Part shown: one piece after another, positions 44,875 to 52,883 of the stretch
How the letters are laid out: each line of letters opens with the position of its first letter
Numbering within the stretch: the first letter of the stretch is position 1
Assembly: GCA_016710935.1 (NCBI GenBank)
Contig: JADJTY010000012.1
Location: forward strand, 434,001-498,000
Length of the DNA stretch: 64,000 bases
Source of the DNA: Chitinophagaceae bacterium
GTDB taxonomy: Bacteria; Bacteroidota; Bacteroidia; Chitinophagales; Chitinophagaceae
Reading direction: 5' to 3'
Notes under the pieces: generated by a model
What the model saw: only the letters and a program-made list of their open reading frames with translations
What the model was told of the DNA's origin: nothing
Database searches by the model: none
Made by a program: the position numbers and the translations under genes

Positions 44875-45853
44875 TTTTCTTTTTTATTTTAATTCCTAAA
44901 ATTAATAAACTTCCGATTAAAGCCGGAATAAACAGATTAACAAACCAAATGCCAAATGTTGCTGTCAGAATTCCGATGGTGTTGCTGCTGTACGAAAATA
45001 ATGTTTTTGCAACGGTACCCCTTATCCCCAGATCGGCTATAGCAAAAGAAGGAATGATAGCCAGTATCCAGAACATAACCGTAATAATCCAGAACCCCAC
45101 CCAAACACTTTGCTCTACCTGCAATAATTGCAGCATAAAGATGTATTGTAAAACGAAAACCACATAGCGGAAGAAAGAGATAGAGAGCAACCTTAACAAA
45201 ATTTTTGCATCAAATATTTCCAAAACGCTGATATATTTTGAAAAACGGCCGGCGTATGGCAGTTTTTTCAGCAACCACACCATCCAGTTCATCCTGAAAA
45301 AAAGCACAATAAAAATAAGGGTACCTGCAATACTGCCGCATAAAAATATGCGCAACCAAAAAACAGAAATACCCAGTGAAGCTGCTGATGAATCTGAATG
45401 AAACAATAAATAGATCAACCCAAAACAACCCATCAACATCGTGATGATCAGCTGCGCCATGCCACCGGCAACGGAAAGTGTAATGGCTTTGATGCGTTTG
45501 CCATCATCTATAAAAAGTATGCGGCCTGCGTATTCTCCCATACGGTTGGGCGTGTTTAAAGAAAAAGTAACGCCGCATAAAACGGATTTAAATGCAGCCA
45601 TAAAAGAAACCGGTTGCAATACCGTAAGCAGCAACTGCCATTTCCGGGCTTCAAGGCCCCAGTTTACAAAAACAAATACGATCACCATCCAAAACTTCCA
45701 GGCATCGGCACCAAATGGCAATGCTTTTATGATGGCAACGGAAGTATCAATATCAGGCTGCGCCTTCACCTGCTGGTATAAGGAATAAAAAAGCCAAACC
45801 GCCAGCAAGGGTGCAATAAACCACTTGAGTAATATTTTGATACTTTTGTTCAA
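44858..45853 (-). CDS. Flippase-like membrane protein (UPF0104/LPG synthase TM region)
   Basis: This 331-residue protein has eight to nine membrane helices. NTPNRMGEYAGRILFI and the later FAIADLGIRGTVAKTLF are typical of the lysylphosphatidylglycerol-synthase transmembrane (YbhN/AglD-like) family. The catalytic domain of MprF is absent. Relatives are thought to flip or supply lipids; the substrate here is unknown. Start is TTG, because a stop lies close upstream. A near-consensus TAACATTG at 45858-45865 would make it leaderless. Confidence 0.8.
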   Translation of the reverse strand: MNKSIKILLKWFIAPLLAVWLFYSLYQQVKAQPDIDTSVAIIKALPFGADAWKFWMVIVFVFVNWGLEARKWQLLLTVLQPVSFMAAFKSVLCGVTFSLNTPNRMGEYAGRILFIDDGKRIKAITLSVAGGMAQLIITMLMGCFGLIYLLFHSDSSAASLGISVFWLRIFLCGSIAGTLIFIVLFFRMNWMVWLLKKLPYAGRFSKYISVLEIFDAKILLRLLSISFFRYVVFVLQYIFMLQLLQVEQSVWVGFWIITVMFWILAIIPSFAIADLGIRGTVAKTLFSYSSNTIGILTATFGIWFVNLFIPALIGSLLILGIKIKKKNDPLH

Positions 45854-45932
45854 TACGCAATGTTAGTTTAATTATTATTAATGCTACTTAACCTGGAAAG
45901 CAACGTAGCAAAGCCAAAAAAATTCAGACGAT

Positions 45933-46502
45933 TTGCAAAAAAAAACGAGCATCATTTTAGGGATCGATCCGGGAACCATCATCATGGGATATGGATTGGT
46001 AAAAGTTACCGGAAATAAAATCTCATTACTGGAAATGGGCGTTTTACAACCCGGTAAAGTAAAGGACAGTTATAAAAAACTACAGTTGATATTTAATACG
46101 GTAAGCGGCCTGATCACCAAATATCAACCCGATACCTTTGCCATTGAAGCCCCTTTCTTTGGCAAGAATGTGCAGAGCATGCTGAAGCTGGGCAGGGCCC
46201 AGGGTGTGGCCATTGCTGCGGCCATGCGTCATGGATTGGATGTGACTGAGTATTCGCCTAAAAAAGTAAAACAATCTATAACCGGTAACGGAAACGCTGC
46301 AAAAGAGCAGGTAATGAAAATGCTGCAGCAGATCCTTTCATTTACCGAAGACCCAAAACATTACGATGCTACCGATGCACTGGCTGTTGCCGTTTGTCAT
46401 TACTTTCAGCAAAAAACAGCTTTGCCCGGGAGTGGCGAAAAAGTAAGTGGGTGGAAAGATTTTCTGGCAAAGAATCCTGATAAGCTGAAAACAAAAAAGT
46501 GA
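45933..46502 (+). CDS. ruvC: Holliday junction resolvase RuvC
   Basis: RuvC cuts Holliday junctions in homologous recombination. The 189-residue protein has the catalytic acids in ILGIDPGT, FAIEAPFFGKN and HYDATDALAVAVCH, the four expected for the RNase-H-like fold. The start is TTG at 45933; no ATG lies in frame before the upstream stop. ruvA and ruvB are not adjacent. Confidence 0.95.
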   Translation: MQKKTSIILGIDPGTIIMGYGLVKVTGNKISLLEMGVLQPGKVKDSYKKLQLIFNTVSGLITKYQPDTFAIEAPFFGKNVQSMLKLGRAQGVAIAAAMRHGLDVTEYSPKKVKQSITGNGNAAKEQVMKMLQQILSFTEDPKHYDATDALAVAVCHYFQQKTALPGSGEKVSGWKDFLAKNPDKLKTKK

Positions 46503-46647
46503 ACGGCCTTTCCACAGGATCCTGCGGATACTTAACCTGCTTTTAACAAAATTTAGCCTGGCACAGTTTAATTTCATGTGTTCGTTTTATTTTTTTTGTG
46601 CCGTTGTTAAGGCTCATTTCATATCTGGTTTAAAAATTAAATACCGC

Positions 46648-47919
46648 ATGGTCATTCGTTCAAAAACATTACGGTTGGTGATTTTAACAAGTACGGTGCT
46701 GATCACCCTTATTGTGGCCATTCAGCTGGTGTGGCTGCAAAAAGTGTATTTGTACGAAGAGAAGCAGTTTAATATCAATGTATCTAAAAGCATACGCAGT
46801 TTATACAGCGATATGGAACTGGTGAATGATGTATCAGACAATGTTCAAAAAGTAATTGAGAATGTTAACCCGGATGTGTATTTACTAAAGATTGACTGTA
46901 GCCCCAACCTGGAACAGCTTTGGGTAAACCTGAAAGGGGAGCTTACCGATTTTGATGTGTACACTGATTGCAGGGCGGCTGTTTATGATACTGCATCAAA
47001 GAAATATACAGCTGAGCAATATATCGACCTGCCCGATGCTTATTTCCCTTCAAAAAATGACAAAGTGCTGGAGGTATATGAACGTGATTATCCTTATATC
47101 TCTTTGTATTTTCCTCACAGGGGACAGTACATCGTTAAGCAGATGTTTTTCTGGATTGCGTCCAGTGGCTTCCTGTTACTGGTTTTAATTGGTTTTGGCT
47201 TCAGTATCTTTTACCTGTACCGGCAAAAGTTTTTTAACGAAACACAAAAGGATTTTGTAAATAATTTTACACATGAATTTAAGACTCCGCTGGCTGTAAT
47301 AAAAATAGCAGCCGATGTTTTGCAACAACAGAGCACTTTAGATAAACCGGAAAAACTGAAAAACTACGCTGGCATTATACATGACCAGACTTCGCATTTA
47401 CAATCGCAGGTGCAGCGCTTACTGGAAATTGCCTATACCGACCGGAGCAGTTTACCCCTTGAAAAGGAAAAATTTGATATTAATTTACTGATAGCCGAAT
47501 CCATTAACGACCTGCAACCGTTAATAGAAAAGAAGCATGCCGTGGTGAACACCAATTTTGCTGTGGAAGAACTGGTGCTTTATGCAGACAGATCTTACTT
47601 AAGGCTGTGTTTGGTAAACCTGATCGAAAATGCCATTAAATATTCATCCGACCCGGTAATTGACATCAGTACAAAGGTGGAAGGATTCACCTTGCTCATC
47701 GTGGTAAAAGATAATGGCACAGGTATTGCAACAGAACATCAGAAGAAAATATTTGAACGGTTTTACCGCATAACGGATGGCGAGTTACACACGAGTAAAG
47801 GTTTTGGACTGGGTTTAAGTTTTGTGAAAAAAGTTATTGATACGCATCATGGTAAAATTGAAGTGATGAGCGAACCGGGGAAAGGAAGCAGTTTTATCAT
47901 AAAATTATCCCTTAAATAA
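46648..47919 (+). CDS. Sensor histidine kinase
   Basis: The 423-residue kinase has a first membrane helix (LRLVILTSTVLITLIVAIQLVWL), a periplasmic domain of about 115 residues, and a second helix (FFWIASSGFLLLVLIGFGFSI). The phospho-acceptor is in NFTHEFKTPLAVIKIAADVL. The ATPase domain has NLIENAIKYS, DNGTGIA, FERFYR and GFGLGLSFV. The ATG at 46648 is chosen; the frame is open from 46576 but without signal. Its regulator follows after ten bases. The signal is unknown. Confidence 0.9.
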   Translation: MVIRSKTLRLVILTSTVLITLIVAIQLVWLQKVYLYEEKQFNINVSKSIRSLYSDMELVNDVSDNVQKVIENVNPDVYLLKIDCSPNLEQLWVNLKGELTDFDVYTDCRAAVYDTASKKYTAEQYIDLPDAYFPSKNDKVLEVYERDYPYISLYFPHRGQYIVKQMFFWIASSGFLLLVLIGFGFSIFYLYRQKFFNETQKDFVNNFTHEFKTPLAVIKIAADVLQQQSTLDKPEKLKNYAGIIHDQTSHLQSQVQRLLEIAYTDRSSLPLEKEKFDINLLIAESINDLQPLIEKKHAVVNTNFAVEELVLYADRSYLRLCLVNLIENAIKYSSDPVIDISTKVEGFTLLIVVKDNGTGIATEHQKKIFERFYRITDGELHTSKGFGLGLSFVKKVIDTHHGKIEVMSEPGKGSSFIIKLSLK

Positions 47920-47929
47920 AATTGAAACC

Positions 47930-48622
47930 ATGCTAAAAGGAAAAGTATTACTGGCAGAAGATGACCTGTCCCTTGGATTTGTAATTAAGGATTCTTTACA
48001 GGATGTTGGATTTGAGGTAACCCATTGCCCGGATGGGGAAGTAGCCTGGCAACAGTATCAAAAGAAAGAATATGACATTTGCCTGTTGGATATCAACATG
48101 CCGGTAAGGGATGGCTTTTCACTGGCAAAAAAAATAAGGCAACACAGTGATGTGGTACCTATCATTTTTATTACAGCAAAGAGTTTGCAGGAAGATAAGG
48201 TTAAAGGTTTTCAATCTGGTGCCGATGATTATATCACCAAACCGTTCAGCATTGAAGAACTGATCTTAAGGATCGAGGTTTTTTTGCGACGCACTAAAAA
48301 ATTACAGGCCGATACGAAAGAAGTTTACCAATTGGGTAAATTAAAATTTGTGGTAAATGAATTAAAAATATACAACGGAAAAGAATTTATCACACTCACA
48401 CAAAAAGAATCGGACCTGTTGCGCTTTTTTGCCCAGCACGAAAACAAGGTTTTAAAACGTGATGAGGTTTTACTGAACGTATGGGGTAAGGACGATTATT
48501 TTCTGGGCAGAAGTATGGATGTATTTATTACGAAACTGCGCAAGCATTTTAAGTCGGACCCCAATATTGTACTGGAAACCATACACGGCGTTGGTTTCAG
48601 GTTGCTGATCAATCAGCCATAA
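47930..48622 (+). CDS. Response regulator, OmpR family
   Basis: The 230-residue protein has a receiver domain (AEDDLS, LLDINMPVRDG, FITAKSLQ, TKPFSIEEL) and an OmpR-type winged helix ending DVFITKLRKHF and ETIHGVGFRLL. It follows the kinase at 46648 and forms its pair. Its 3-prime end overlaps the convergent HIT gene by 14 bases. Targets are not visible. Confidence 0.92.
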   Translation: MLKGKVLLAEDDLSLGFVIKDSLQDVGFEVTHCPDGEVAWQQYQKKEYDICLLDINMPVRDGFSLAKKIRQHSDVVPIIFITAKSLQEDKVKGFQSGADDYITKPFSIEELILRIEVFLRRTKKLQADTKEVYQLGKLKFVVNELKIYNGKEFITLTQKESDLLRFFAQHENKVLKRDEVLLNVWGKDDYFLGRSMDVFITKLRKHFKSDPNIVLETIHGVGFRLLINQP

Positions 48623-49007
48623 TATTTGCTTTTATTTTTTCTTGTACTGCTTTCATTTCATCTGGCGTAGGAGTAAGTTTGGACCTGCTAAAATTCAGAT
48701 CATTGGCCGAGTTGATGGGAACCAGGTGCATGTGAGCATGCGGCACTTCCAGCCCGATCACACTGATACCGCACCTGTTACAATCAAATGCTTTTTCAAT
48801 AGCATGTGCAATGGGTTTTGCAAATACCAGCATAGCTGCCAGGTAATCATCGGGTAAATCAAATATTTTATCCACTTCTGTTTTAGGCACAACCAGTACA
48901 TGACCGCTCACCAATGGTTGAATATCCAGAAAAGCAATGAATTTTTCACTCTCTGCAATGGTATAAGATGGGATATCGCCGTTGATGATCTTTGAGAAAA
49001 TGGTCAT
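48609..49007 (-). CDS. HIT-family hydrolase (HinT-like)
   Basis: The 132-residue protein has the histidine triad HAHMHLVPI near residue 99 and the upstream signature FLDIQPLVSGHVLVVPK. HinT enzymes hydrolyse AMP-lysine-type phosphoramidates and adenylates. It follows greA on the same strand, with a terminator hairpin between them. Its end overlaps the response regulator by 14 bases. Confidence 0.93.
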   Translation of the reverse strand: MTIFSKIINGDIPSYTIAESEKFIAFLDIQPLVSGHVLVVPKTEVDKIFDLPDDYLAAMLVFAKPIAHAIEKAFDCNRCGISVIGLEVPHAHMHLVPINSANDLNFSRSKLTPTPDEMKAVQEKIKANIMAD

Positions 49008-49040
49008 AAAAAATATTTCAGTAAATATAAGTTATAAAAA

Positions 49041-49067
49041 ATCCCATACGCACCTGGTGTATGGGAT
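49041..49067 (-). terminator. Terminator after greA
   Basis: ATCCCATAC (49041-49049) pairs with GTATGGGAT (49059-49067). On the minus strand TTTTTTAT follows. It lies 20 bases after the greA stop and before the HIT gene. Confidence 0.75.
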
Positions 49068-49086
49068 AAAAATATTTTACTACCAG

Positions 49087-49560
49087 TTACAGTTCTATCT
49101 TTTCCACTTTAAATTTAAGTACCCCTGCAGGTACAATTACATCAACCACATCTCCAATAACTTTGCCCAACAGGCTGTTTCCGATTGGAGAAGTAACAGA
49201 AATTTTTCCCTGCTTCAGATCAGCTTCGTTTTCTGAAACTATTTTATAGGTTACCTGCTTTTTAGTATTCATGTTCGTTAATGTAACCCTGGTAAGAATA
49301 GAAACCTTACTGGTATCAATATTACTTTCATCTAAAATGCGGGCGTTGGCAAGTACGCCTTCCAGCTGTTTTATTTTAGCTTCCAGCATACCCTGTGCCT
49401 CTTTGGCGGCATCATATTCGGCATTTTCTTTCAGGTCGCCCTTTTCCCTGGCCTCTGCAATGGCATGGCTTGCTGCAGGCCTTTCCACACCTTTCATGTG
49501 CTGTAACTCTTCCTTCAACCTTTCAAACGTTTCTGCTGTTACATAATTAGTTGCGTTCAT
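49087..49560 (-). CDS. greA: Transcription elongation factor GreA
   Basis: GreA stimulates RNA cleavage by backtracked RNA polymerase. The 157-residue protein has the N-terminal coiled coil with the acidic tip REKGDLKENAEYDAAKE, and the FKBP-like C-terminal domain with ISVTSPIGNSLLGKVIGD. The ATG at 49560 begins NATNYVTAETFERL; a slightly longer TTG-type frame from 49578 lacks family support. It is flanked by terminators, so it is a single-gene unit. Confidence 0.96.
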   Translation of the reverse strand: MNATNYVTAETFERLKEELQHMKGVERPAASHAIAEAREKGDLKENAEYDAAKEAQGMLEAKIKQLEGVLANARILDESNIDTSKVSILTRVTLTNMNTKKQVTYKIVSENEADLKQGKISVTSPIGNSLLGKVIGDVVDVIVPAGVLKFKVEKIEL

Positions 49561-49591
49561 AAAATTCAGTTTAAACAAATAAAAAAAAATA

Positions 49592-49618
49592 CAACGCCTC
49601 AGGTGGCCTAAGGCGTTG
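49592..49618 (-). terminator. Terminator after the hydroxyacid dehydrogenase
   Basis: CAACGCCT (49592-49599) pairs with AGGCGTTG (49611-49618). On the minus strand a run TATTTTTTTTTATT follows. It lies 26 bases after the dehydrogenase stop and 32 before greA. Confidence 0.78.
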
Positions 49619-49644
49619 CATATATTACAAAAGTAGTAAAAAAA

Positions 49645-50577
49645 TTAAATCCCCAGCTTTTCCAGTATAACCGCACTCATTTTATTAAAAGCCTGTGTCG
49701 AATAGCCGGCTATATGTGGAGTTAAAATTACATTGGGCTGTTTTGTAAGATACAACATTTCTTCCTGTTGTGCTTCAGTAAAACTGCTTAATTGCTCATT
49801 TTCCAATACATCCAGTGCCGCGCCCGCAATAACACCTTGCTCCAACGCATGAATTAAGGCAGCAGTTTGCACAACCGAACCCCTTGAAGTATTGATAATG
49901 AAAGGCTTTTGTTCTAATGAATTAAAAAAATCTGCATTGGCCATGTGCCGTGTATCATCTGTAAGCGGAACATGAAAACTGACCACATCGGCATACCTGC
50001 AGATATGATCGAGATTGGCCTCTTTAACATGGTCGTGGCTAAAGCCGAATTTATTATTATCGTAAGCTAAAACAGTAACATTAAAAACTGAAAGCAGCCT
50101 GGCAAAACTGCTGCCTGTATTCCCATAACCAATGATACCAACTGTTTTACCACTTAACTCTGTACCCCGGTTTTGTTCACGGATCCATTTACCGTTTTTT
50201 ATTTCATCATAACTGCTGCTGATCTTTTTCTGCAAATTCAACAACATTCCCAAAGCATGCTCTGCAACTGCATTACGGTTCCCCTCGGGACTGCTTACGC
50301 ATTGTACTCCTTTGCTTTCAGCATATGCCACATCAATCAATTCCATTCCGCTGCCCAGCCTGCCTATCCAGGTAAGGCAGGCAGCTTTATCCAACATGAT
50401 CTTATCAATTTTTATTCGGGTAGTTACAATAATCCCTGTTGCTTTATCAATAAGTTCAGCAAGTTCATCATACCTGATCTCAGGAAGATACATCACTGTA
50501 AATCCTTTCAGCTGCAAAGTTTCAATCAATACATCGGGAACGCTGGCGGTAATGATCACCGTTTTTTCAATACTCAT
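49645..50577 (-). CDS. D-2-hydroxyacid dehydrogenase (SerA-like)
   Basis: The 310-residue enzyme is NAD-dependent. It has WIGRLGSGMELIDV, the Rossmann motif GIIGYGNTGSSFA, INTSRGSVV with the catalytic Arg, and ILTPHIAGYS with the catalytic His. The Glu is in LDVLENE. It resembles 3-phosphoglycerate dehydrogenase without the C-terminal ACT domain. The substrate could be 3-phosphoglycerate or another 2-hydroxyacid. Its ATG overlaps the ridA stop by four bases. Confidence 0.88.
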   Translation of the reverse strand: MSIEKTVIITASVPDVLIETLQLKGFTVMYLPEIRYDELAELIDKATGIIVTTRIKIDKIMLDKAACLTWIGRLGSGMELIDVAYAESKGVQCVSSPEGNRNAVAEHALGMLLNLQKKISSSYDEIKNGKWIREQNRGTELSGKTVGIIGYGNTGSSFARLLSVFNVTVLAYDNNKFGFSHDHVKEANLDHICRYADVVSFHVPLTDDTRHMANADFFNSLEQKPFIINTSRGSVVQTAALIHALEQGVIAGAALDVLENEQLSSFTEAQQEEMLYLTKQPNVILTPHIAGYSTQAFNKMSAVILEKLGI

Positions 50578-50951
50578 TTGGAAGCTATCATGCTTATTTC
50601 TACATTAACATTTTTGGGCAGGCCTTTTACGGCAACGGTTTCCCTGGCAGGATATGCTGAGGTAAAATAACTACCATAAATTTCATTAACCGCCCCAAAC
50701 AAACTCATATCGCTTAAAAAGATGGTTGTTTTAACCACCTGGCTAAAATCCATACCAGCCTCTGTCAGTATAGCTGACAGGTTTTTCATAACCTGGTTTG
50801 TTTCTTCTGTAAGATCTGCATTTGCCAGTTCGCCGGTGCCGGGAACCAGTGCAACCTGGCCCGAAATAAAAAGCATATCGCCTGCCATTACTGCCTGGTT
50901 GTAAGGGCCAATGGGGGCAGGTGCATTAGGCGTATTGATTATTTTTTTCAT
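50574..50951 (-). CDS. ridA: RidA-family enamine/imine deaminase
   Basis: RidA hydrolyses reactive 2-aminoacrylate made by PLP enzymes. The 125-residue protein starts KKIINTPNAPAPIGPYNQAV and ends YPARETVAVKGLPKNVNVEISMIA, the family signature with the substrate-binding Arg. The ORF extends upstream to 51128 but lacks family support, and a promoter at 50978-50985 shows the ATG at 50951 to be real. It overlaps the dehydrogenase by ATGA, so the two are coupled. Confidence 0.94.
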   Translation of the reverse strand: MKKIINTPNAPAPIGPYNQAVMAGDMLFISGQVALVPGTGELANADLTEETNQVMKNLSAILTEAGMDFSQVVKTTIFLSDMSLFGAVNEIYGSYFTSAYPARETVAVKGLPKNVNVEISMIASK

Positions 50952-50977
50952 TTTATTCCTGTTTATTTTCTTAATTG

Positions 50978-50985
50978 CAAATATA
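50978..50985 (-). promoter_or_regulatory. -7 promoter box for ridA
   Basis: TATATTTG on the minus strand matches TAnnTTTG. It lies back to back with the plus-strand box at 51002, so the 70-base gap is a compact divergent promoter. Confidence 0.6.
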
Positions 50986-51001
50986 TCTTTTCTCAACCAC
51001 C

Positions 51002-51009
51002 TATTTTTG
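51002..51009 (+). promoter_or_regulatory. -7 promoter box for the HADH-like gene
   Basis: TATTTTTG matches TAnnTTTG. It makes starts before 51010 impossible and supports ATG 51022. Confidence 0.6.
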
Positions 51010-51021
51010 CAAAAAATTATT

Positions 51022-51636
51022 ATGATTGTTGTTGCAGCATCAGATGAACAATGGAATGAGTTGACCGGTTCAAGGCCAGGTATAAACTGGCAAAGGGTAG
51101 AAAATGCCACAGGCTTCAGCCAATACAAGGATGCAGATGCTTTTTTCAGTTTACATAACCATGAAATTTTAACGGAATTCGGATCTTTAAATAAACCCGT
51201 TTTTATAAACTCGGTTGTTCATACACTTGCTGATTTGGGTGCTCCATCAAATGTATATCGTATTAACGGGTGGTCTACCTTTTTAAGCCGTTCGGCCTGG
51301 GAAATTTCCGGAACTGCCAATGCAGCAGTTGAAGCCATTTTTAAAACGCTTAACATCAAAATCACTTTTGTAAAAGATGAACCAGGTTTTATTTCGGCAA
51401 GAGTTATTACCATGATCATTAACGAAGCTTATTTTGCCATAGAAGATAAGGTGAGCAGTAAAGCTGAAATTGACACTGCTATGAAACTGGGTACCAACTA
51501 TCCTTTCGGGCCTTTTGAGTGGTCTTCCAGGATTGGTAAAAAAAATGTGCTGGCATTACTACAACAACTTTATTCAACAGACAGCCGTTATAAACCATCT
51601 GAAATTTTAATTAAAGAAGCAACAAAAAATAATTAA
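51022..51636 (+). CDS. 3-hydroxyacyl-CoA dehydrogenase-like protein with degenerate NAD domain
   Basis: The 204-residue protein has the C-terminal domain of 3-hydroxyacyl-CoA dehydrogenases: FVKDEPGFISARVITMIINEA and GTNYPFGPFEWS. The NAD-binding half is reduced to about 100 residues and lacks a GxGxxG motif. It is thus unlikely to bind NAD in the usual way. It could be a regulator or a remnant. It precedes tsaB with one overlapping base, and is driven by a divergent promoter. Confidence 0.75.
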   Translation: MIVVAASDEQWNELTGSRPGINWQRVENATGFSQYKDADAFFSLHNHEILTEFGSLNKPVFINSVVHTLADLGAPSNVYRINGWSTFLSRSAWEISGTANAAVEAIFKTLNIKITFVKDEPGFISARVITMIINEAYFAIEDKVSSKAEIDTAMKLGTNYPFGPFEWSSRIGKKNVLALLQQLYSTDSRYKPSEILIKEATKNN

Positions 51637-52328
51637 TGAGCCTTATTCTCCAGATAGATACCGCATCCGACAATGCACATGTGAGCCTTGCCAAAAACGG
51701 GCAACTATTGCATTGGCTCAGCAGTGAATCTCAAAAAGAACATGCTGCTTTTTTACAGGCAGCCATACAGCAACTCATAAAATCTGTTGATATAAATATT
51801 AAAGAGGTTGATGCGGTTGCCGTTACAGCCGGCCCCGGCTCCTACACCGGGTTAAGGGTTGGCATGGCCAGTGCAAAAGGTTTATGCTATGCATTGAAAA
51901 AACCACTTATTACCATTGGCACACTGGAAGTATTAACAGCTTCTGCTTTGCAGCTTTTTCCAGGTGATCATGAAGATCTTTTGTATTGCCCCATGATAGA
52001 TGCCAGGCGGATGGAAATTTTTACAGCAATATATAAACATGATCTTTCCATAGTGCTCAAACCATGTGCAATGATACTTGATGAATTGTCTTTTGAAAAT
52101 GAACTGAAGAATAACCGAATAGTTTTTTTCGGCAGCGGCTCCGATAAATGGAAACTCATTTGTCCAGATAGCTATCGCGATGAGCATGCCATCTTTAAAA
52201 CAGTTTCCATTTCGCCAAAATCCTTTGGCACAGCTGCGTATGCCTTATTTTCAGAAAAAAAGTTTACAGAATTGGCTTACAGTGTACCGGTCTATCTAAA
52301 AGAATTTCAAACAGTTATCAAAAGCTGA
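51636..52328 (+). CDS. tsaB: tRNA threonylcarbamoyladenosine biosynthesis protein TsaB
   Basis: TsaB is the partner of TsaD in making t6A37 of ANN-decoding tRNAs. The 230-residue protein has the ASKHA-fold start LQIDTASDNAHVSLA and the motif VTAGPGSYTGLRVGMASAKG. The rest is variable, as usual. Its ATG shares one base with the preceding stop (TAATG), so it is co-transcribed with the HADH-like gene. Confidence 0.94.
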   Translation: MSLILQIDTASDNAHVSLAKNGQLLHWLSSESQKEHAAFLQAAIQQLIKSVDINIKEVDAVAVTAGPGSYTGLRVGMASAKGLCYALKKPLITIGTLEVLTASALQLFPGDHEDLLYCPMIDARRMEIFTAIYKHDLSIVLKPCAMILDELSFENELKNNRIVFFGSGSDKWKLICPDSYRDEHAIFKTVSISPKSFGTAAYALFSEKKFTELAYSVPVYLKEFQTVIKS

Positions 52329-52367
52329 ATAAATTTCCCGAAAAAAACGTTATAATTCATACAATAT

Positions 52368-52389
52368 ATTAATTGCATAAGCAATTAAT
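52368..52389. promoter_or_regulatory. Operator-like palindrome in the arsR promoter
   Basis: ATTAATTGC and GCAATTAAT pair perfectly across ATAA. The palindrome ends two bases before the -7 box, exactly where an ArsR dimer would block RNA polymerase. Two copies of ATTGTTCAA follow at 52401-52409 and 52412-52420. Confidence 0.72.
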
Positions 52390-52391
52390 GG

Positions 52392-52399
52392 TATATTTG
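52392..52399 (+). promoter_or_regulatory. -7 promoter box for the ArsR regulator
   Basis: TATATTTG matches TAnnTTTG. A TTG inside the left palindrome arm (52373-52375) may serve as the -33 element. The transcript start near 52403 excludes the TTG start at 52373. Confidence 0.65.
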
Positions 52400-52441
52400 T
52401 ATTGTTCAAACATTGTTCAAGCATATTTAAAATTTAATCTT

Positions 52442-52789
52442 ATGATGGTTGCATCTCAAACACGGGAGCAGGACGTTGCGGGTTCTGCAAAAAACACTCC
52501 AATTAATTTGGATTACAATGCGCTAAAAAAAGCTGCATTGGTCTTACGCGCTTTAAATCACAAACTTCGTCAGCAATTATTGAAATTAATTGAAGACGAG
52601 AAAAAAATCACTGTTACAGAAATTTATGTTCGTTTACGACTGGAGCAATCTGTTGCATCCCAGCACCTGGCAATTTTACGCAAGGCGGGTATTGTGAGCA
52701 CAGAACGCGATGGAAAATTTATTTTCTACACGGTTAATTACAAGCGCATAGATGAGATCAGCCAGTTTGTAAAAGACCTGGTAGGTTAA
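52442..52789 (+). CDS. ArsR-family transcriptional repressor
   Basis: The 115-residue protein has an ArsR winged helix: LRALNHKLRQQLLKLIED, VTEIYVRLRLEQSVASQHLAILRKAG and the wing TERDGKFIFYTVN. The protein contains no cysteine, unlike metal- or persulfide-sensing ArsR members such as BigR and SqrR. It lies upstream of a persulfide-dioxygenase-like gene and behind a palindromic operator, so autoregulation is likely. ATG 52442 or 52445 are both possible; the frame from 52373 overlaps the operator. Confidence 0.88.
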   Translation: MMVASQTREQDVAGSAKNTPINLDYNALKKAALVLRALNHKLRQQLLKLIEDEKKITVTEIYVRLRLEQSVASQHLAILRKAGIVSTERDGKFIFYTVNYKRIDEISQFVKDLVG

Positions 52790-52810
52790 AATTTTTGCAA
52801 ATTTAATTTT

Positions 52811-52843
52811 AAGCGTTTGGGCAAATTGCCTGAACGCTTTTTT
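52811..52843 (+). terminator. Terminator between arsR and the MBL-rhodanese gene
   Basis: AAGCGTT (52811-52817) pairs with AACGCTT (52833-52839), with inner GGCA/TGCC pairs, and a T-run follows to 52843. It would limit read-through from the regulator into the enzyme. Confidence 0.7.
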
Positions 52844-52883
52844 GTTTTTACCTTTACTTTTTACTTAAAGAAAAACACAGACC

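Noticed and set aside
50358..50382. Palindrome GCCTGCCT/AGGCAGGC in the hydroxyacid dehydrogenase gene
   Set aside because: The encoded residues (TWIGRLGSG) are native to the family, so it is not an inserted repeat.
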